In this document: positions 47,649 through 60,114 of the stretch, piece after piece | Numbering within the stretch: the stretch's first letter is position 1 | Layout: each line of letters opens with the position of its first letter | From: Ricinus communis | Taxonomy: Eukaryota; Streptophyta; Magnoliopsida; Malpighiales; Euphorbiaceae | Assembly: GCF_019578655.1 (NCBI RefSeq) | Contig: NC_063261.1 | Coordinates: 4,720,446-4,784,445 of the forward strand | DNA: 64,000 nt | Direction of reading: 5' to 3' | Position numbers and translations under genes: made by a program | Notes under the pieces: generated by a model | Databases searched by the model: none | What the model was told of the DNA's origin: nothing | The model's input: only the letters and a program-made list of their open reading frames with translations

Positions 47649-50275
47649 ATGGCTTGTTATTATGTTAAGTTAGTTATAAATGATGGAGGGCGGTTAGTTA
47701 GAGGAAATAGTCTAAAATACTCAGGTGGTGTTGCCAATGTAGTGAAAGAGTATTTTGACTTGGACTTGCTGCCATATCCTAATTTGTTAGCTTATGTGAA
47801 AGAATTGGGAAATACTAGGATATGTGTTTTATACTATTTAGATAATAGTTGGTTTGTTTTATTAATTGATGATGCAACTTTCATGCAAATGGGTGCAAAA
47901 CTAAGAATTGGTGATGAGCTGCATGTATATGTTAATCACATAAATGGACTTGCGAGTGGTGGTGAGAAGCATAACCAACCTTTTGTCTAAGTTGGCGATA
48001 GTAGTCAAGATTCTGGTGTGATTGAAAAAAATTATAATGATTTTATAGATGATGTTGGGATTTCTGTTAGGCAACAAAACAGGGAAAATGGTGATGATGA
48101 CCAGCCTCATCTCACTTTTGATGAGTTCTTTGTACTTGTTAATTTATTAACAGATGATGAAGATAATGAATTGCAGGAAGCAATAGTGAGGTTAGGAACT
48201 TCTAGACTAGGAATAAAACAAAAGTGATGAGTGATGACATAGGTGATAGGAGTCAAACACAAGAAGAAAATAAAAAAGTTGATGATAAAGATGAGATAGG
48301 AAGGATGAGTGATAATGAGTCAACTAACAGCTCAAAATACATAGATAATGATGACTTAGGGAGTTCTAATAGTGATTCTGATGATAGTTGTTTTGATGAG
48401 GCTAAAAGAAGAGCTAGTACAAGGGTTAAATTTGATGCTGAGGCTGTTCTTCCAGTCTTCTGTTTAGGGATGGTTTTTGATAATGTCCAACAATTTAGAT
48501 ATGCAGTTTATAAATATGCTGTAATAAAGGGTTTATAAGTGCACTTTATGAAAAATGAAGCAGAGAGGATCAGAGCATACTGTAAGAAGGGTTGCCCTTG
48601 GATTTTATTTAGAAGCATTGATTGTACTGATGAAACTTTCATTGTCAAGACCTACCACCTAAGGCATAAGTGTACTAGAGTGGACAAAAATAGGATGGCC
48701 AACTCTTCATTTCTAGCCACACTTTTTAAAACAAGAATTATGACATAAGCCACAATTAAGAGCAAAGAAATAAATCTTTATGTAGGACAGATTTTAAACT
48801 GAAAGCAAGCATGATAGTTTGTAAAAGGTCAAAGTGATGAAGCAGATATTAGGAGATTATGAAGAACAATATGCTGACTTGGTTGATTATATGAAAGAAG
48901 TAAAAGTGTCAAATCCTGGCAGTACATGCATTGTGAAATTAAGCAACGAAAGTAGTGGACAACTAAATCTATTTGAAAAGTTTTATGTTTATTTCCAAGG
49001 ATATAAACAAGGTTAGATTGAAGGTTGTCGTCCTATTTTGGGCTTAGATGGCTGTTTTTAAAGGGCCTATGTAAGGGGCAAATCTTATGCGCAATTGGGA
49101 GGGATAGGAACAATCAGATGTTCCTATTAGCATGGGCAATGGTACATATTAAGAACAAAGACAATTGGGCTTAGTTTTTGAGATGTCTGAAACATGACCT
49201 ACCTATTGGAGATGGAAAGAGGTATATAATTATTTCTGATGTGCAAAAGATTAGTATTTCTGATTAGTGTTTAATTTACATTACCTAATTGCTATATTAG
49301 TACCATTTTGCATTTACGAATTGTGTTTTATTTTTAGGCTTGGAAAGTGCAATAACAGAAGAACTACCAAATGTGCATCATTAAATGTGTGTTAGACATA
49401 TATATGCTACTTAGGCCAAGAAATGGAGGGGAGATGAGAGAAAAAAAGCCTTCTAGGCCTGTGCAAAGTCCACCTTCCAAAACCAACTGAAGTGTAATAC
49501 TATTAAGTTAGAAAAGCTTAGAGTAGGAATTTTGGATGATCTGTTTGAGCACCCAATGCATCAATGGCTTAAGGCTTTCTTCCCTTTAGACTTACCAAAG
49601 TGTGATGTGGTTGATAATAACCTAGTTGAGACTTATAATGGTTGGATCTTAGAAGCTAGGTGCAAGCCCATCATCACAATGTTGGACGATATTAGAAAAC
49701 AGGTTATGAACAAAATTTGGAAGAAAAGAAACTTTGCTAGTAGTTGGATTTCAGATATCTCTCCTAGGGCATTAGAGAAGCTTGAAAAGAATAGGGAATT
49801 GAGTTATTTAAATGACTTCAACGGAGATGAAGGATTTGAAATAACATTCATTCACAATGCTACAATAAGGCACACAGTTCATTTAGAGAATAAGACATGT
49901 ACATGCATAGAGAGGCAGTTGATTAGAATTCCATGTCAACATGTAGGTGTACTGTGTATAGCCAAGATAAGGATCCAGAAGACTTTGTGGCTTATTAGTA
50001 TCACAAAGACACCTACCTGAAGGCTTATTCATATTCATTAGAGCCTCTAAGGGGTAAAGAGGTTTAGCCAAAGCTAGAAGCTACATCAATAGCTTTACCT
50101 TAAGTTAGAAAGATGCTTGGAAGCCAAAGAGGGCAAGAAGGAAAGATACAGATGAAGTGAAGAAAGTTGGTAAATTAGGAAGATAAGGAAGACTAATGCA
50201 TTGTCAGATATATAAGAGCACTTCACATAATGTGAGATGTTGTCCTAATAGAGAAAAAGCAACTCAGGTACTCAT
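47649..50275 (+). pseudogene. Mutator-like transposase (MURA), decayed
   Basis: 47649-47990 (MACYYVKLVINDGGRL...) matches the PB1-like N-terminal domain of Mu transposases. An acidic Asp/Ser-rich linker follows (48018-48420). The DNA-binding part has CKKGCPW and HLRHKC (48590-48670). The DDE core shows GLDGCF (about 49040), IISDVQK (about 49240) and, after a probable 80-bp intron ending at about 49337, NNLVETYNGWI with the conserved E (about 49616). A SWIM finger CTCIERQLIRIPCQHVGVLC follows (about 49897), then a degenerate zinc knuckle near 50200. Stops at 47988, 48225, 48536, 49014 and others make it non-functional. Confidence 0.85.
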
Positions 50276-51189
50276 AAATCTTTTTGACTAATATTTTGAA
50301 GTTATTTGGTGTCTTACAACAAAGTTTGGTGTTTTTAACAGGTTTCTACCCCAACGAAAGGAGCAAAGAAGTGATAAGAAAAAGTTCAAATGATAGGCAG
50401 TCTTCTCAAATTAAGGTAGAAAATGCATTTGTTCAGGAGTATTATAGCCAAACAAAGTCTAAAGATAAAAGCAAAGGTGATAGATATGCAGCAAAGAACT
50501 CACATATGGGATGTAGCAGCAAAGAAGGAGGTGCATGTTCTTTTAATGTGATTGTGAGGAATCCATTCAGCAGTTCACGAGTTAGTTTTAATAAGGTAGT
50601 TAATGAAGGAAGATTTGGAGTGGAATATATATCAAAGAAGAAATCACCTTAGAAGAAATTACCAACATGGAAGAAATGTTTGCAGAATCAGTGGATACAG
50701 TACCAAACTCCAGGTTGATTTGTTACTCAGGGGCATAATATTGGCTCAAGGGGAAATACTCAACAAAAACCAAAATGAGGAGCATGACTATGTAGGATAG
50801 TTTTTTTGGCTTCACAGTACCCAAATCATTCATTTTGTAGCTACATATCTATGTTTTTCTAAAGAGTGAATTAATACAAAATAATTTACTCAGCTTTGAA
50901 TTACAGTAATCTTGGTTATAATTTGGCAGCTAGACTATCTTTGTAATGATTTGGGATGTTGTTAAATAAGGCATTGTTGATTAAGTATATTCAATCTTAT
51001 TCAAGACAATTTTTATTTCAGTTCATTAATCATATTTGTCTTACTAAAAGTTATTTTACAAATTAGATATCCAAACATATAACTATATAGAAAATACCAG
51101 CTTTGAAATAAAACACTTATTATTAAGCTTCTATTCAATTTAAAGAAGTATATGTTCCTACTAAACCTCAGTTGTTACTAATATACAAA
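50276..51189. other. Region between MULE transposase and the minus-strand ORF
   Basis: Contains a Lys/Ser-rich plus-strand frame (50284-50652) that may continue the transposase tail, and AT-rich DNA. No other gene was recognised. Confidence 0.4.
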
Positions 51190-51522
51190 TCAACGATATA
51201 TGTTGTACAAGAACAACCCCACTGCAATAACAAACACAACCCTATAAAAATCCCTACTAAACCTTAGACACTTGGCTTCTTGGTTTGCTTCGGTGACAGT
51301 TGCATTCAAACATATAATTTGTTGCCTCAAAGCTTCGATCTCCTCCATGGCTCGATGAATAGCATTGTTGTCATTGACCTTGTTATGACCCAAAGTATGA
51401 AGATGCAACTTCATTGTCCTTATTTCATTCAGCAAAGCTAAAAACCTTTCACTCTTCCACTTATCAATGCCATTTAAAGTAGTTGTAAATTGGTGGCTGT
51501 AAATTTTTTTTAAAAAAACCAT
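51190..51522 (-). CDS. Small coiled-coil protein with C-terminal membrane segment (transposon-associated?)
   Basis: A 110-codon frame. The middle (residues about 30-80) has heptad-like Leu/Ile/Ala spacing with Glu/Lys, suggesting a coiled coil. The last 18 residues or so, FVIAVGLFLYNIYR, form one hydrophobic tail segment. It converges on the Mutator-like transposase. Small plant transposon proteins with an N-terminal GRF zinc finger, coiled coil and tail anchor are common near such elements; the zinc finger is absent here. A splice acceptor TTTACAG lies near codon 9, so the true start may be in an upstream exon. The frame is open, but the gene may be a remnant. Confidence 0.4.
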   Translation of the reverse strand: MVFLKKIYSHQFTTTLNGIDKWKSERFLALLNEIRTMKLHLHTLGHNKVNDNNAIHRAMEEIEALRQQIICLNATVTEANQEAKCLRFSRDFYRVVFVIAVGLFLYNIYR

Positions 51523-51589
51523 GTTTAATTTTGCCTAAGAAATGTACAAGAAAAAGTATATAAGAGATTTCAAAGTCCATTATTACCCT

Positions 51590-54296
51590 AAAGGAGCACC
51601 TTTAGAATTTTCGATTTGGGTTATTTTCACTCCTTGAAACAAATAGTATTACACGAGCTCCACAATGTCAATACACAATGTGAGAATCTTCAATCCCTCC
51701 CAAAAGGCCATCATCGACAATATCTTTCCTCCACCTTTTTGGCAACAAGGCATCCCTGTCTTTAAGTGCTTGCTTTTATTGCTTCAGCTCTTATACCTCA
51801 ACTTCCTTACTCTTACCCGCTGACTCAATCTCGAAATCATTATCTTCTCAGATATCCTTGGCCTCGGTGTCTTGAACCTCACTCTCATCCCTGAAACTAT
51901 ACTAGATATCGATAGCCATGACCGACTTCTTTTCCCTTTCTTTCCAGACCTCTAGGAGATAAAGCTCACAAGTGGCTTGATCGTCATCTGATCCCCAACC
52001 ACTTGGCACAATATCCTCAATTAGAATATCAGCCGAGGGTAGCCTCGAATATCAGACCTTGAAGTCATATTTGCCTGAGGGCTACCCAAGCAAGTCTTTA
52101 CACTCATATCGAGAAAGTTGCTCAATCTCCTATTCTCTAGAGTCAATACGCACTTTGTTCGGTGGTTGTGTGTTATTGTAGTTGGGTAAGGAGTTTCTTC
52201 TAGTACTGGGTTAGTCAGGGTCAGTGAGTTTTTTGACATCGATAAGGTCCTAGATTTCATGTTCCAGCCGGATGTAGTTATTATTATGGTGGCTGGGTGC
52301 TTAATGGAATTTACAGTAGGTATGGGGTTTATATCTAGGTGCCTTAGAGTTTGGTGGGTTCTTTAGGGTGGTAGGTTAGAGCAATACCATTTTGAACCAA
52401 TCTCTCAAAGATCTTAAAGAGAGATTGCTTGAAGTTGGAGAAACTCCTTGGTTTGTTGTAGAACATTCACATCCGGGGGTCCTGCTCCCTCCAGCCTGGT
52501 AGTTTGCTCTTCTGCTGGTTCTCACGGTCTTTCTTTTGTCATTTTCTATCTCCTTGACCTGCAGCCCATCATCATATAGATCCATAAAGGTTTTGGGGTT
52601 CATTATCTACAACCTTTCAACCCATCCTGGAAGAACATTTTGGACCATACAAACTTGGTCCTTTTCAAAGGGCTTGTTCTTCATTAGTCTCGCCTTATTC
52701 CTCCATCTGGTCAAAAAATTAGAGGACTCATTTGGCTTCTGCTTGGTGGATTCAAGATCCTTAATTGACACATCCAAATGAGTGTTATAATCATACTACT
52801 TAATAAAAGAATTGCATAAATCACGTCATTCAGCTTTTTTGGCGGATCTTTCTAGACCATGGTACCAATTGGCAACAGGTCCTTCAAGTGAAAACACAAA
52901 CAACTTGACAATCTGGTCCTGCTTAGTTGAGTAGTTCCCATGATGGTTACATATTACTTTAAATGGACCTTCGGGTCACTTGTCTTGTTGAACTTGTTCA
53001 TCTTAAGCATTTTGAACTTCACAGGTAGCTTGACTTCCCTGTTCAAAACCAGCTCCTCAAAATCATAGGTAAGGTCCAAACCTTTAATTTCCAGCATACC
53101 CTGCATTTTGTCAAGCTGGGCACTCAGACCACTTACAGCCTCATTGGTGGCAAGGGCAGTCTCCCTCGAAGTCCCAAGAATTTCTAGGGTACTCCCCTTC
53201 TAGCTAGGTCTTCATCATTGGCATTAGCATTAGCTACAACAGCAGCATCACCTACAGTGGCAACAACATCTCAGTAGCAACCACAGCTGGGTCAACAACA
53301 ACAGGGGGATTAACTGATGCAATGAGAACAGTAGGTAGGGCTTCATTTGCAGCCATTCCAGCTAAAAGTTGTTTGGAGCTCTTCCTGAATCACACCCCTC
53401 AAGTCATCAACGACAACACTCATAAGGATCTCGTCGTCTTGTTCATTACCTCTTTCGTTGGCCATTTCTTTGGTAGCTTTGCATCTTGGTCTTTCTAGGT
53501 GTTCTAACACAGATATAATTCTTAGAGAAATGGGCACTCTTTCCAATCTCCCATTATCTTGTCTTTTCCAACCCACATGAGAGTCTATATGGCTAAAAAA
53601 CAAAGGTTGGTATGATGCATGTGATGCATGAGATGCATGATACACGTGTAATGCATAAGGACAAAAAAGGTAGCACATACAATAGTATACAATTCATCCT
53701 TCCAACCTTATTTCTCCCGCACACGGTTCATGGTAAGTCCTTTCCTAGGATTTTGGGTTTAGGCTTTCTATTAACAGGGGATAGTAGGCTCGACGCGCAT
53801 GTCATAAGCTCTCAAAGTAGATCTAAAACAAACAAGGCAATGTTTCTCAGTATAAGCATAAAAGCCTGTAGATTTGGGCCTGGGGCATGATTCCACATTT
53901 CTAGGCCAAGGCCTTTCGATACTTGGGTTTAAAATACTTACAAAGAAAAACATCTCATATAGCAAGCAACAGGGTTCATAGGGGATATTACTACGATCAT
54001 TACCATGAGCTGAGTCTTGGGTAAGTATAAGAGGCTCCCACAAGCAAAAAGTATTCTTCTTTGGCTCGTCCCAAACTCAAGGGTCAATGCAACGAAGGAA
54101 ATTCACTTATTACTTGTGAGTGATGGTAGCCAGTGTCGCAATTCTAGGATTCGAAGGGAACCAAAGAACTGCCAGCTGACGCCATCAGGGCTATAGGGAC
54201 CAAAGTATACAATGTGTGAAAGTGCAGTAATACAAGAATAATCTGTTAAATAATAAAATTAAAGACAAACATACACTGGAATCAGCTTCTCTTATC
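51590..54296 (-). mobile_element. Internal region (leader and gag) of a Tat/Ogre-like gypsy element, truncated
   Basis: Lies directly downstream (minus strand) of the PBS at 54312-54296: leader about 54295-53466, then gag from 53465 leftward. Protease and pol are missing before the Mutator-like sequence begins near 51590, so the element is cut off here. Confidence 0.7.
52376..53465 (-). pseudogene. Tat/Ogre-like gag remnant
   Basis: Probable start MANERGNEQDDE at 53465. After several stops the minus strand reads a retrotransposon gag domain in pieces: SIKDLESTKQKPNESSNFLT, RWRNKARLMKNKPFEKDQVC (about 52770-52640) and MNPKTFMDLYDDGLQVKEIE (52603 leftward). Broken frames rule out function. Confidence 0.75.
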
Positions 54297-54312
54297 CTCA
54301 GCAGAGTCACCA
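54296..54312 (-). other. Primer-binding site of Tat/Ogre type
   Basis: Minus strand TGGTGACTCTGCTGAGG. This differs only slightly from the TGGCGACTCTGCTGGGG form typical of Ogre/Tat elements. It lies one base after the LTR end. Confidence 0.75.
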
Positions 54313-54313
54313 C

Positions 54314-55923
54314 TGTGGGCGGCAGTTTCGGACGTGCACCCAAGTGTCTTTAGCGACTATGGCACTGTAAGGATTTTCAACCTAATCGGAAACACACTAA
54401 CTAGTCATTGAGACTAGCACAGAGATAATAAAACTAATTATTACAACTCGGCCTACAACTACGATTGCGAAAGAAAAAGACCAAAAAACTTACAGAACGT
54501 CGAAATACATCAAAATCATCCAAAAACATAAAAGAACGGGACTGGCCTTGAATAAGCGATTGACTCTAAGCATAGAGTCGATCAGCTCTAGGGTTCCTAT
54601 CAGGCTTTCATTGATTCATCAGTACACTTTTGTATCTCTAGAGTTGAATTTTACATGCACAGACAGAGAAATTAATTAGAATATAAAATAAAATGAAATA
54701 AATAACAAAGTAAAAACAACAGGAATCAATTGAATGATCAAGAAACCCTAAAACTAATAAACCCTAGAAATTGAAAGTACAGTAAACAAACAGATGGCAA
54801 ATCAATCATGATATCATATTAAACATGTTTAGTTAGCTAATCATAATGGAAATATAAATCTAAACATTAATCCTATGGTATATTTCTAATAAGATGCAAA
54901 ATTCTAATTGGCAAAATTATCAGATTCCAAACCTTAGAGTTCTTATTATCATATTCAAAATCCAATTAACATGCATATTCATAAAGAAACCCTAATCTAA
55001 TCATACTGATCATAAATCATAACCTTAATCATGTTTCTAAAAACAAATAACAAAAATAAAATAGAAATAAAAAAAGGAATTAGGGAACCAATTTTAAGAT
55101 GATGGTGAATGCATGTTTGAAGGAACCTTCAGGTTGTCACCATAGTTGATGGATCTATGAGTCTCAGGTGATGAGGATGCAATTGAGTCAAAGACCGAGT
55201 AGGAATCTAGTACTGAATCTAGTGTTGAGAAAACTTCCATCGATTTAGAAACAAGTTTCCAAATGGTTCTTTCTTAAGTGGCTTTTTCCAAAAAAACAGT
55301 TCTTTCTTAGTGGCTTGAGTCTTCTGCCCAGATAAGAACGACAATTTTTTTTTTCTCTCTAGTTTTTTTCTATGTTTTTTCATTCTCAATGTTTCCAAGT
55401 GTCGTTGTTACCTGTTGCCAAATTCCAGTTCTTAATTGCTAACCCTAACTCTAATCACTTCTTTCTCTTTATAGAGGTAAGATTTTTAAGGAAAATCCTA
55501 AAGGAGACGATAGATTTCAAAATAATATCGACAAATATCCAATTTAATTTATAAAATATAAACAATTATAAGTAAAAAATCATGATTATCGTCAAAAGAA
55601 CCTTCTAGAATTTATATCTAGATGTAAAATCGTCGAGAAAATTGGATTGCAAAAGCCCAATCGGCTCTATGTAGAGAAATTTTTTGAACTTTGCAATTAG
55701 GTTTCTGAATTTGTGAAAACTACCGTTTTGACCCTCAAACTTTATTTTTCTTGACAATTGAGTCCAAATTGATTTTAAAAAGGTAGTTCCAGCTAGATTA
55801 ACCTCAACTCTAGCCTTGGATTCACATGTCCTTTATCTCTCGAGACCCGAGAAGGTAGTAACTTTCATCATAGGGTTTTCTATATTTCCCTCAATATCTA
55901 GATCCAGAAAATGGGTGTTGACA
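54314..55923 (-). repeat. 1.6-kb Tat/Ogre-like LTR
   Basis: On the minus strand it starts TGTCAACACCC at 55923 and ends CCCACA at 54314. A TATA box CCTCTATAAAG lies at about 55477. A polypurine-like AACCAGGGGCAGC abuts its start and a PBS abuts its end. It also carries single copies of the 20-bp motif seen in the neighbouring antisense region (near 54560-54590 and 55661). Confidence 0.8.
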
Positions 55924-57279
55924 GCTGCCCCTGGTTTGTCAAAATTTATGAGCATGCAATGCGATTAAATAAATAAGACGAATCATAGTTATCAAGGATA
56001 TAGCAAAGGAATATGTGAGCTGCAGAAGCGACACCTCGTAAGCTCAAACTTCAATCGTTGATTCAATGTGGGGGCCACGCCTGTTTGGGTTAAGGGGTTC
56101 GCGTACTTAGATTGAGGACTTCGCCTGCTTGGGTCGAGGACTTCATCTACTTAGATTGAGGGCTTTGCTTGCTTGGTTGAGGTCTTCACCTGTTGGTTGG
56201 GAACTACATCCGTTGAATTGGGAGCTACACCCGTTGAACTGGTGATTGTAGAGACTTCCCTCTCGCTATTTTTCATTTTAAGTAAATAATTTGCCGCTTC
56301 GGGTCAATTTGGTAATTTTTATTTTTAAGTACTTAGGTTCAAATTTCCTACTTCGAGGCACGGTTTGACTTGTTTTGATGCTTTTCGAAAGCTATACTGG
56401 CAGCTGGCCCATCTAGGGACTAAAACATAATTTTACTAGGTCAGGAACCGAACTTGTAATTTTCTTAGAAATTCCCCCTCGAGGTGCCAATCAAGCTTCT
56501 ACATGTCTTTTACGGACTTGTACCAACATTTTAGACTAAAACTCGATTTTAACAGTTCGGGGACCTAAATGACATTTTTGCCCCTTTCTTAGGATATATA
56601 AGTAGCTATATATCTATTCTTCTTTCACTCTCCTTAGTTTTAAAGCCTTCTTTGCTCTTTTTTTGATTCACTCAATTCTTGACCAAATTTCACGAAATTA
56701 GTCCCCAAAATGACAAGCTCATCTTTTAGATTTGTTGGATGCACCTCGATTGCACCAAATTGGGAGTTTTCTGCCCTGATTTCTTGCCAAAATGATCTTA
56801 GGCTTGTGAATAGAGAGAGGATTTCTCTTCTAGCAAAACTAAACACCCATCACGCTTTTTTAGTCATCGAAGAGGTAATTTCTTAGCTTAAACTTCATGT
56901 TCTGCAAGTTAGAGACTTGGTATATGCGTTATTTGCTCAAAATACGTGAAAAATTGCAAAAAGTCAAGAAGAAAATTGGGAGCCCTAGCTTGTAGAGCCG
57001 GTTAGCTCTATGCAGTGCGGATTGGCTCTATGTAGAGCTGATCGGCTCTATATAGTGCAAATCAGCCGTGCATAGGCCGAGCAAAGGTTTTTTTCTTTTT
57101 TGTAAAAAATAACACTAAACAGACATATACTTACCTCTTTGGAGTCCTTTTGTATGCACGTGATGTTTAAATACCTATGCTTGACCTTCTAGGATGTTGT
57201 AGTGTCCATCTGGTTTGCCGGAAATTCCTATAGCGGGCGTAAGTGATTTGATGAGCTCTCTAGCTCAATTTAAGCCAGG
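55924..57279. other. Tat-like element, region between LTR and antisense ORFs
   Basis: Starts with the polypurine tract (minus strand, 55924-55940). Further right there are degenerate repeats of the type CTTCGCCTGCTTGGGT (56090-56240) and a 20-bp motif array at about 57001-57075. No gene was recognised. Confidence 0.5.
57001..57075. repeat. 20-bp motif array 1
   Basis: Consecutive units TTGGCTCTATGTAGAGCTGA (57023-57042) and TCGGCTCTATATAGTGCAAA (57043-57062), with diverged units on either side. Confidence 0.8.
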
Positions 57280-59200
57280 ATTTGAGACACTAGCTTCCGT
57301 CAATTTATGGCTACACTCCTATCAGTTACCGAAAGGGTCAATCATACTTTAGTCTACGCTTTGCTTGAGAGGTGGATGGATATGAGTCACACCTTCCACA
57401 CTCTAGTTGGTGAGCTGACTCTCTCTCCTCTTTCTCTTTCTACTGTTGCCGGTATCGACTTCTATGGCACACCTGTGTGATTCAATGATGTGATCCACCA
57501 CTAGTGCTCTAATGTCTGGGAATGCTCCATTATTGACTTACTCAGGTTCTTACCGATGTTCAAGAACTCGTGATGCATCGCTTATTAGGGCATCCCTCTC
57601 CATTACCGAGGCTTCATTCCTCGGAATGGTCGAGAGGTCGATAAGATGGCTCGAGCTTTTCTGGTGTACCTTTTTGGTACGACCTTCTTCAGTGACTCAA
57701 GAAACTCATTGAACTTCCACTATCTAGCACCACTACAGGATTTGGACTAGGTCTCTTCTTACAATGAGGGATCTGTTGCTCTTGCATATCTGTACCATCA
57801 GATGGACATTACTGTCTGAGGCAACAAGAGGATCTGCAGTTTTTAGCATGCGATCCACGTCAGTTGGGCATTAACTTCTTTAGTTCCTTTTTATATATAT
57901 AGTGCATGCTGACTCTTTGTTCTACAGGTTTGGGCCTTGGAGATCGGCCTTTTAGTAGGCTCATAGCCCATCTGTACCTCACAGGCTTTTTCTCACTTGA
58001 GTTGCTTGGGCTCGAGTAGGACTGTTACTCTGGAGTGGTCTCAGTTTCATGTGCACCATATATGGATCAATAGTTTGACCTAGGACAGGGTAAATATAGT
58101 TGTTAGTTATATTCATGCTCTATTTATATTGTTACTTACCTTTCGTGGTTTGCAGATTCGAAGCGATTGGCTAGGAGAGCGCAGGCAATTGGAGCCTTGT
58201 ATATTGTCTGCAGCTAACCTCGAGCAGAGGAGTATCCTACTAGCCGGACCTGCCTATCGAACATGGTATTGAGGCGAAAGGATCTACGGCTGGGAGTGAG
58301 GCCCCAGTAGGCGCCGAGTCCCATTATCTCCTCCTTTTTCCATATTCTGGACATCATATATTGCTGAGGAGGAGTTAGTAGAGTGCTTGACGGGGTATGG
58401 CGAGCCCGAAGACCTTACCATCCGATCCTAGCAAACAGACTATACCTCGTTCATCCCTTAGCTGTTGGGGGCCGTGCCTCTTGGCGACGACGCAATAGCT
58501 CAAATATTTTCTTGGATTCACTTGGGATTCCCCTTTTTATCGTATGTTACTTTTTTAACCATTTATTTATAGCTTATCCACCAGGCTCCTGCTGCTAGTG
58601 AGTCGACTAAGGGGCGGTCCTTCTGACGCTCCAAGCCTTCCCGTGTCGCAGGCTCTTCTACCGATGTAACCTTTTAGGCACCTCCTAGGACCATGTCTGA
58701 TGTGGTTCCAAGAATTGTTTTGTTCCCTCCTGATTCGATGGTTTCATACTAGAGCCCACACACTGTGATAGAGCACTGGCTCACCATGGATTAGTATTTT
58801 CCTCCGGAGTTCATTCCCAGCACTTACACTCACGTAAGCTACTCTTCTCTTCTGTGTTTCCACCTCTTGGTTTTTCTGAAAGGTTAGTGAGATATATATG
58901 CAAATATAGGTTTAGAATGATCAGTTTGAGCACGTACATCAGTTGGTCGGTGCTACGAGGAGATAGTTGTTCGTCCTTGGCGAAGACTGGTGGGTAAGAA
59001 AATGACTTCTGCAATTTGTATATATGCATGTATGCAATGCCCTAACTAATCTCCTTTTGGGTTTTCCATAAAGGGACCACGAGGGATTGCAGGGGCAATT
59101 GGACGACTGACATCATCGCATTGATGCTCTACAATGTCGGATCAATGCGCTGACCCTTTAGCTATCGGCCTTTTTGCATACTGACTCAGATGACGAGATG
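57280..59200 (+). pseudogene. Plant-mobile-domain (aminotransferase-like) remnant, antisense to pol
   Basis: The plus strand from 57307 reads MATLLSVTERVNHTLVYALL and then ERWMDMSHTFHTLVGELTLS. This is the start of the plant mobile domain (DUF1985/aminotransferase-like family), whose members occur free in plant genomes and captured in transposons. Recognisable pieces continue in other frames to about 58560. A stop at 57478 and later ones break it. It lies between the LTR and pol of the Tat-like element, in the opposite strand. Confidence 0.7.
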
Positions 59201-59447
59201 GGGGTCAAGAGAAAACTCCGGCTTATGATCATTTCCTTGTACTTTCTTATGGCTTGTAAAACTTGAGATTTTTATAGACTTTTAAACTTTTGAAGATATA
59301 AAATGTGGTTTTGGCTTTCAAATTGTCACCATTTTGTTCATTTCTTTTTATTTTTGTATTTTTACGAGCTTATGTGCCTTGAAAATCAAGTGAGTGCACA
59401 ACAAACTACTAAAATTAGGCTAAAAAATTGCACCAGGAGGCCATACA

Positions 59448-59525
59448 GCCGATCGTCTGTATGCTCAACCAAATCGGCTCTATGTACAATCGATCGGTTC
59501 TACGTACAGTCGATCGGCTCTGCGG
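59448..59525. repeat. 20-bp motif array 2
   Basis: Units TCGGCTCTATGTACAATCGA (59474-59493), TCGGTTCTACGTACAGTCGA (59494-59513) and a partial TCGGCTCTGCGG, with the same period and core as the array at 57001. Confidence 0.85.
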
Positions 59526-59589
59526 TTGCAAAGTCTGATCCGAACACTGATTTTAAGGCCTATAAAAATTGTGAGCCCTCATCACTGCT

Positions 59590-60114
59590 CATGCATGATT
59601 TTATACTTCAAAAGCTGAAAAATATGTCTCAAAAAAGTGCCAAAAGCCTGCAGACTCTTCTTAAAATCTTAATTGGTGATGATTGGATCAAAGTTGAGAA
59701 ATTCTATCCTTATCCTTCAAGGCCATGCAACACATCAAGCTTGAATATGGGTTCATTCACTCTACTGTCAGCTTCTGGTACCCAATGGACCAAGAATTGT
59801 GCCCTATGATTGAAGAAGTTTTTACTATTCTTAGCGTTCCTATGAATTCTACACATCCTATTATTCTGCCAAATCTCAACGAGCCCTTTCCTGGCAAACT
59901 AGTGGATTTATTCGACATGTCCCCAGCTGAGGTACTTTTCCATTCTGTTGGCGAGTACATTACCCATACTAATAGAGGGAGATATGCTCAATTTTTGGAT
60001 CTGGATTACCCTTACACATTCTTGGATCCGGATGCTGGGCTTTTGCTTTTATGCTTAATTTCTGCTGACTTCTCCTCAAGGAGATGGAGATATCAGAATT
60101 GTTGGTATTATTGA
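59590..60114 (+). pseudogene. Second mobile-domain-like ORF (DUF7745-like), antisense to pol
   Basis: Two overlapping plus-strand frames. One begins upstream of 59590 and ends at 59809. The other, 59725-60114, reads KLEYGFIHSTVSFWYPMDQE and then LCPMIEEVFTILSVP. It resembles the N-terminal part of DUF7745-type proteins, which are related to the plant mobile domain and are common beside plant retroelements. The frame break near 59725-59800 suggests a lost base. Family naming is from memory and moderately sure. Confidence 0.55.
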
